Part shown: positions 63,834 through 64,000 of the stretch, piece by piece | How positions within the stretch are numbered: the first letter of the stretch is position 1 | Layout of the letters: the number at the start of each line of letters is the position of its first letter | Source of the DNA: Rhodospirillales bacterium | GTDB lineage: Bacteria; Pseudomonadota; Alphaproteobacteria; Rhodospirillales; Defluviicoccaceae | Assembly: GCA_016712375.1 (NCBI GenBank) | Contig: JADJRE010000003.1 | Location: 1-64,000, forward strand | Length of the DNA stretch: 64,000 nt | Direction: 5' to 3' | Notes under the pieces: model-generated | Database searches by the model: none | The model's input: only the letters and a program-made list of their open reading frames with translations | Told to the model about the DNA's origin: nothing | Made by a program: the position numbers and the translations under genes

Positions 63834-64000
63834 ATGATGCGTTTCGGTACGACCATAATCGCCTTGCTCATTGCCGAAGGGGTGCCCGCTTTTCCAGCCC
63901 TGTCCGTGACTGGGACATTCGAGGCTCAGGCAGCCGAACCACCCACCGCGGCGGGTAAGGCCAATGCGGCGCACGACGACGATCATGACCATGCGGGGCA
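63834..64000 (+). CDS. czcB: probable CzcB adaptor, cut by window end
   Basis: Only the first 55 codons are present. A signal peptide (TIIALLIAEGVPAFPALSV) is followed by a His/Asp-rich stretch (HDDDHDH), typical of CzcB adaptors that bind Zn, Co or Cd in the periplasm. GGAGG lies upstream of the start. Gene order after czcC supports the call; the body lies outside the window. Confidence 0.65.
   Translation, partial: MMRFGTTIIALLIAEGVPAFPALSVTGTFEAQAAEPPTAAGKANAAHDDDHDHAG

Noticed and set aside
1..64000. tRNA, rRNA genes or CRISPR arrays
   Set aside because: I looked for cloverleaf ends with TTCGA-type loops and for regularly spaced repeats and saw none, though no covariance search was possible.

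Overview
The window is high-GC DNA from an alphaproteobacterium. Evidence for this is a MucR/Ros-type regulator, a DUF736 protein, a SLOG/DUF2493 protein, a strawberry-notch helicase next to ArdC, and TraG/TraF genes of the kind found on alphaproteobacterial plasmids and integrative elements. I cannot name a genus. The window reads as a plasmid or ICE backbone carrying a defence block and a long copper/silver/divalent-metal resistance block. No rRNA, tRNA or CRISPR array was seen.

Region 1 (1-4.9 kb): a conjugation block. Degenerate traK-like and traL-like genes and a TraG coupling-protein gene are all split by several frameshifts. They are followed by intact traF (signal peptidase-like) and a SleB-type wall hydrolase joined by 4-base start/stop overlaps. 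Region 2 (5.4-7.7 kb): a cargo pair, an alpha-dioxygenase-like haem peroxidase and a small membrane protein. Region 3 (7.8-17.8 kb, minus strand): maintenance and anti-restriction genes, comprising DUF736, a SLOG-domain protein, a 1449-residue methyltransferase plus strawberry-notch helicase and ArdC, with several small conserved-looking proteins.

Region 4 (18.1-23.5 kb, plus strand): two large intact genes of lower GC. One is a GHKL ATPase fused to a Shedu-like nuclease; the other is a one-polypeptide restriction-modification enzyme of type ISP/IIG character. This is the best candidate for an uncharacterised defence module. Region 5 (23.6-26.8 kb, minus): small backbone genes and a frameshifted parB. 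Region 6 (27.2-36.9 kb): a TrlF-like PHP-SMC ATPase, fossils of IS21, IS5-like and MuB/TniB-like transposition genes, a PIN toxin-antitoxin pair, a lytic transglycosylase, a MucR regulator, an HNH endonuclease, a frameshifted serine recombinase and an IS110 transposase.

Region 7 (36.9-64 kb): metal resistance. A Met-rich periplasmic protein, a SpoIIAA-like protein and cusCBA come first. A minus-strand set of three exported proteins is followed by a second RND efflux operon (outer membrane factor, unusual fused adaptor, HME-RND pump, small periplasmic protein) with an OmpR-type regulator and sensor kinase. After that come a YtkA-like lipoprotein, a DUF305 protein, a copper P-type ATPase, an orphan ABC membrane domain, a frameshifted CDF transporter and the start of a czcCB operon that runs off the end. 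Together these genes would export Cu(I)/Ag(I) and divalent cations from cytoplasm and periplasm.

Two recurrent non-coding signals link genes across the window. A hairpin-plus-box leader lies in front of at least three backbone genes on the minus strand. A GNAAC..TTTGTTACA box lies 67-124 bases upstream of five metal-resistance genes, with a -10-like hexamer 31-33 bases downstream in four of the five; it is a candidate operator for the two-component system.
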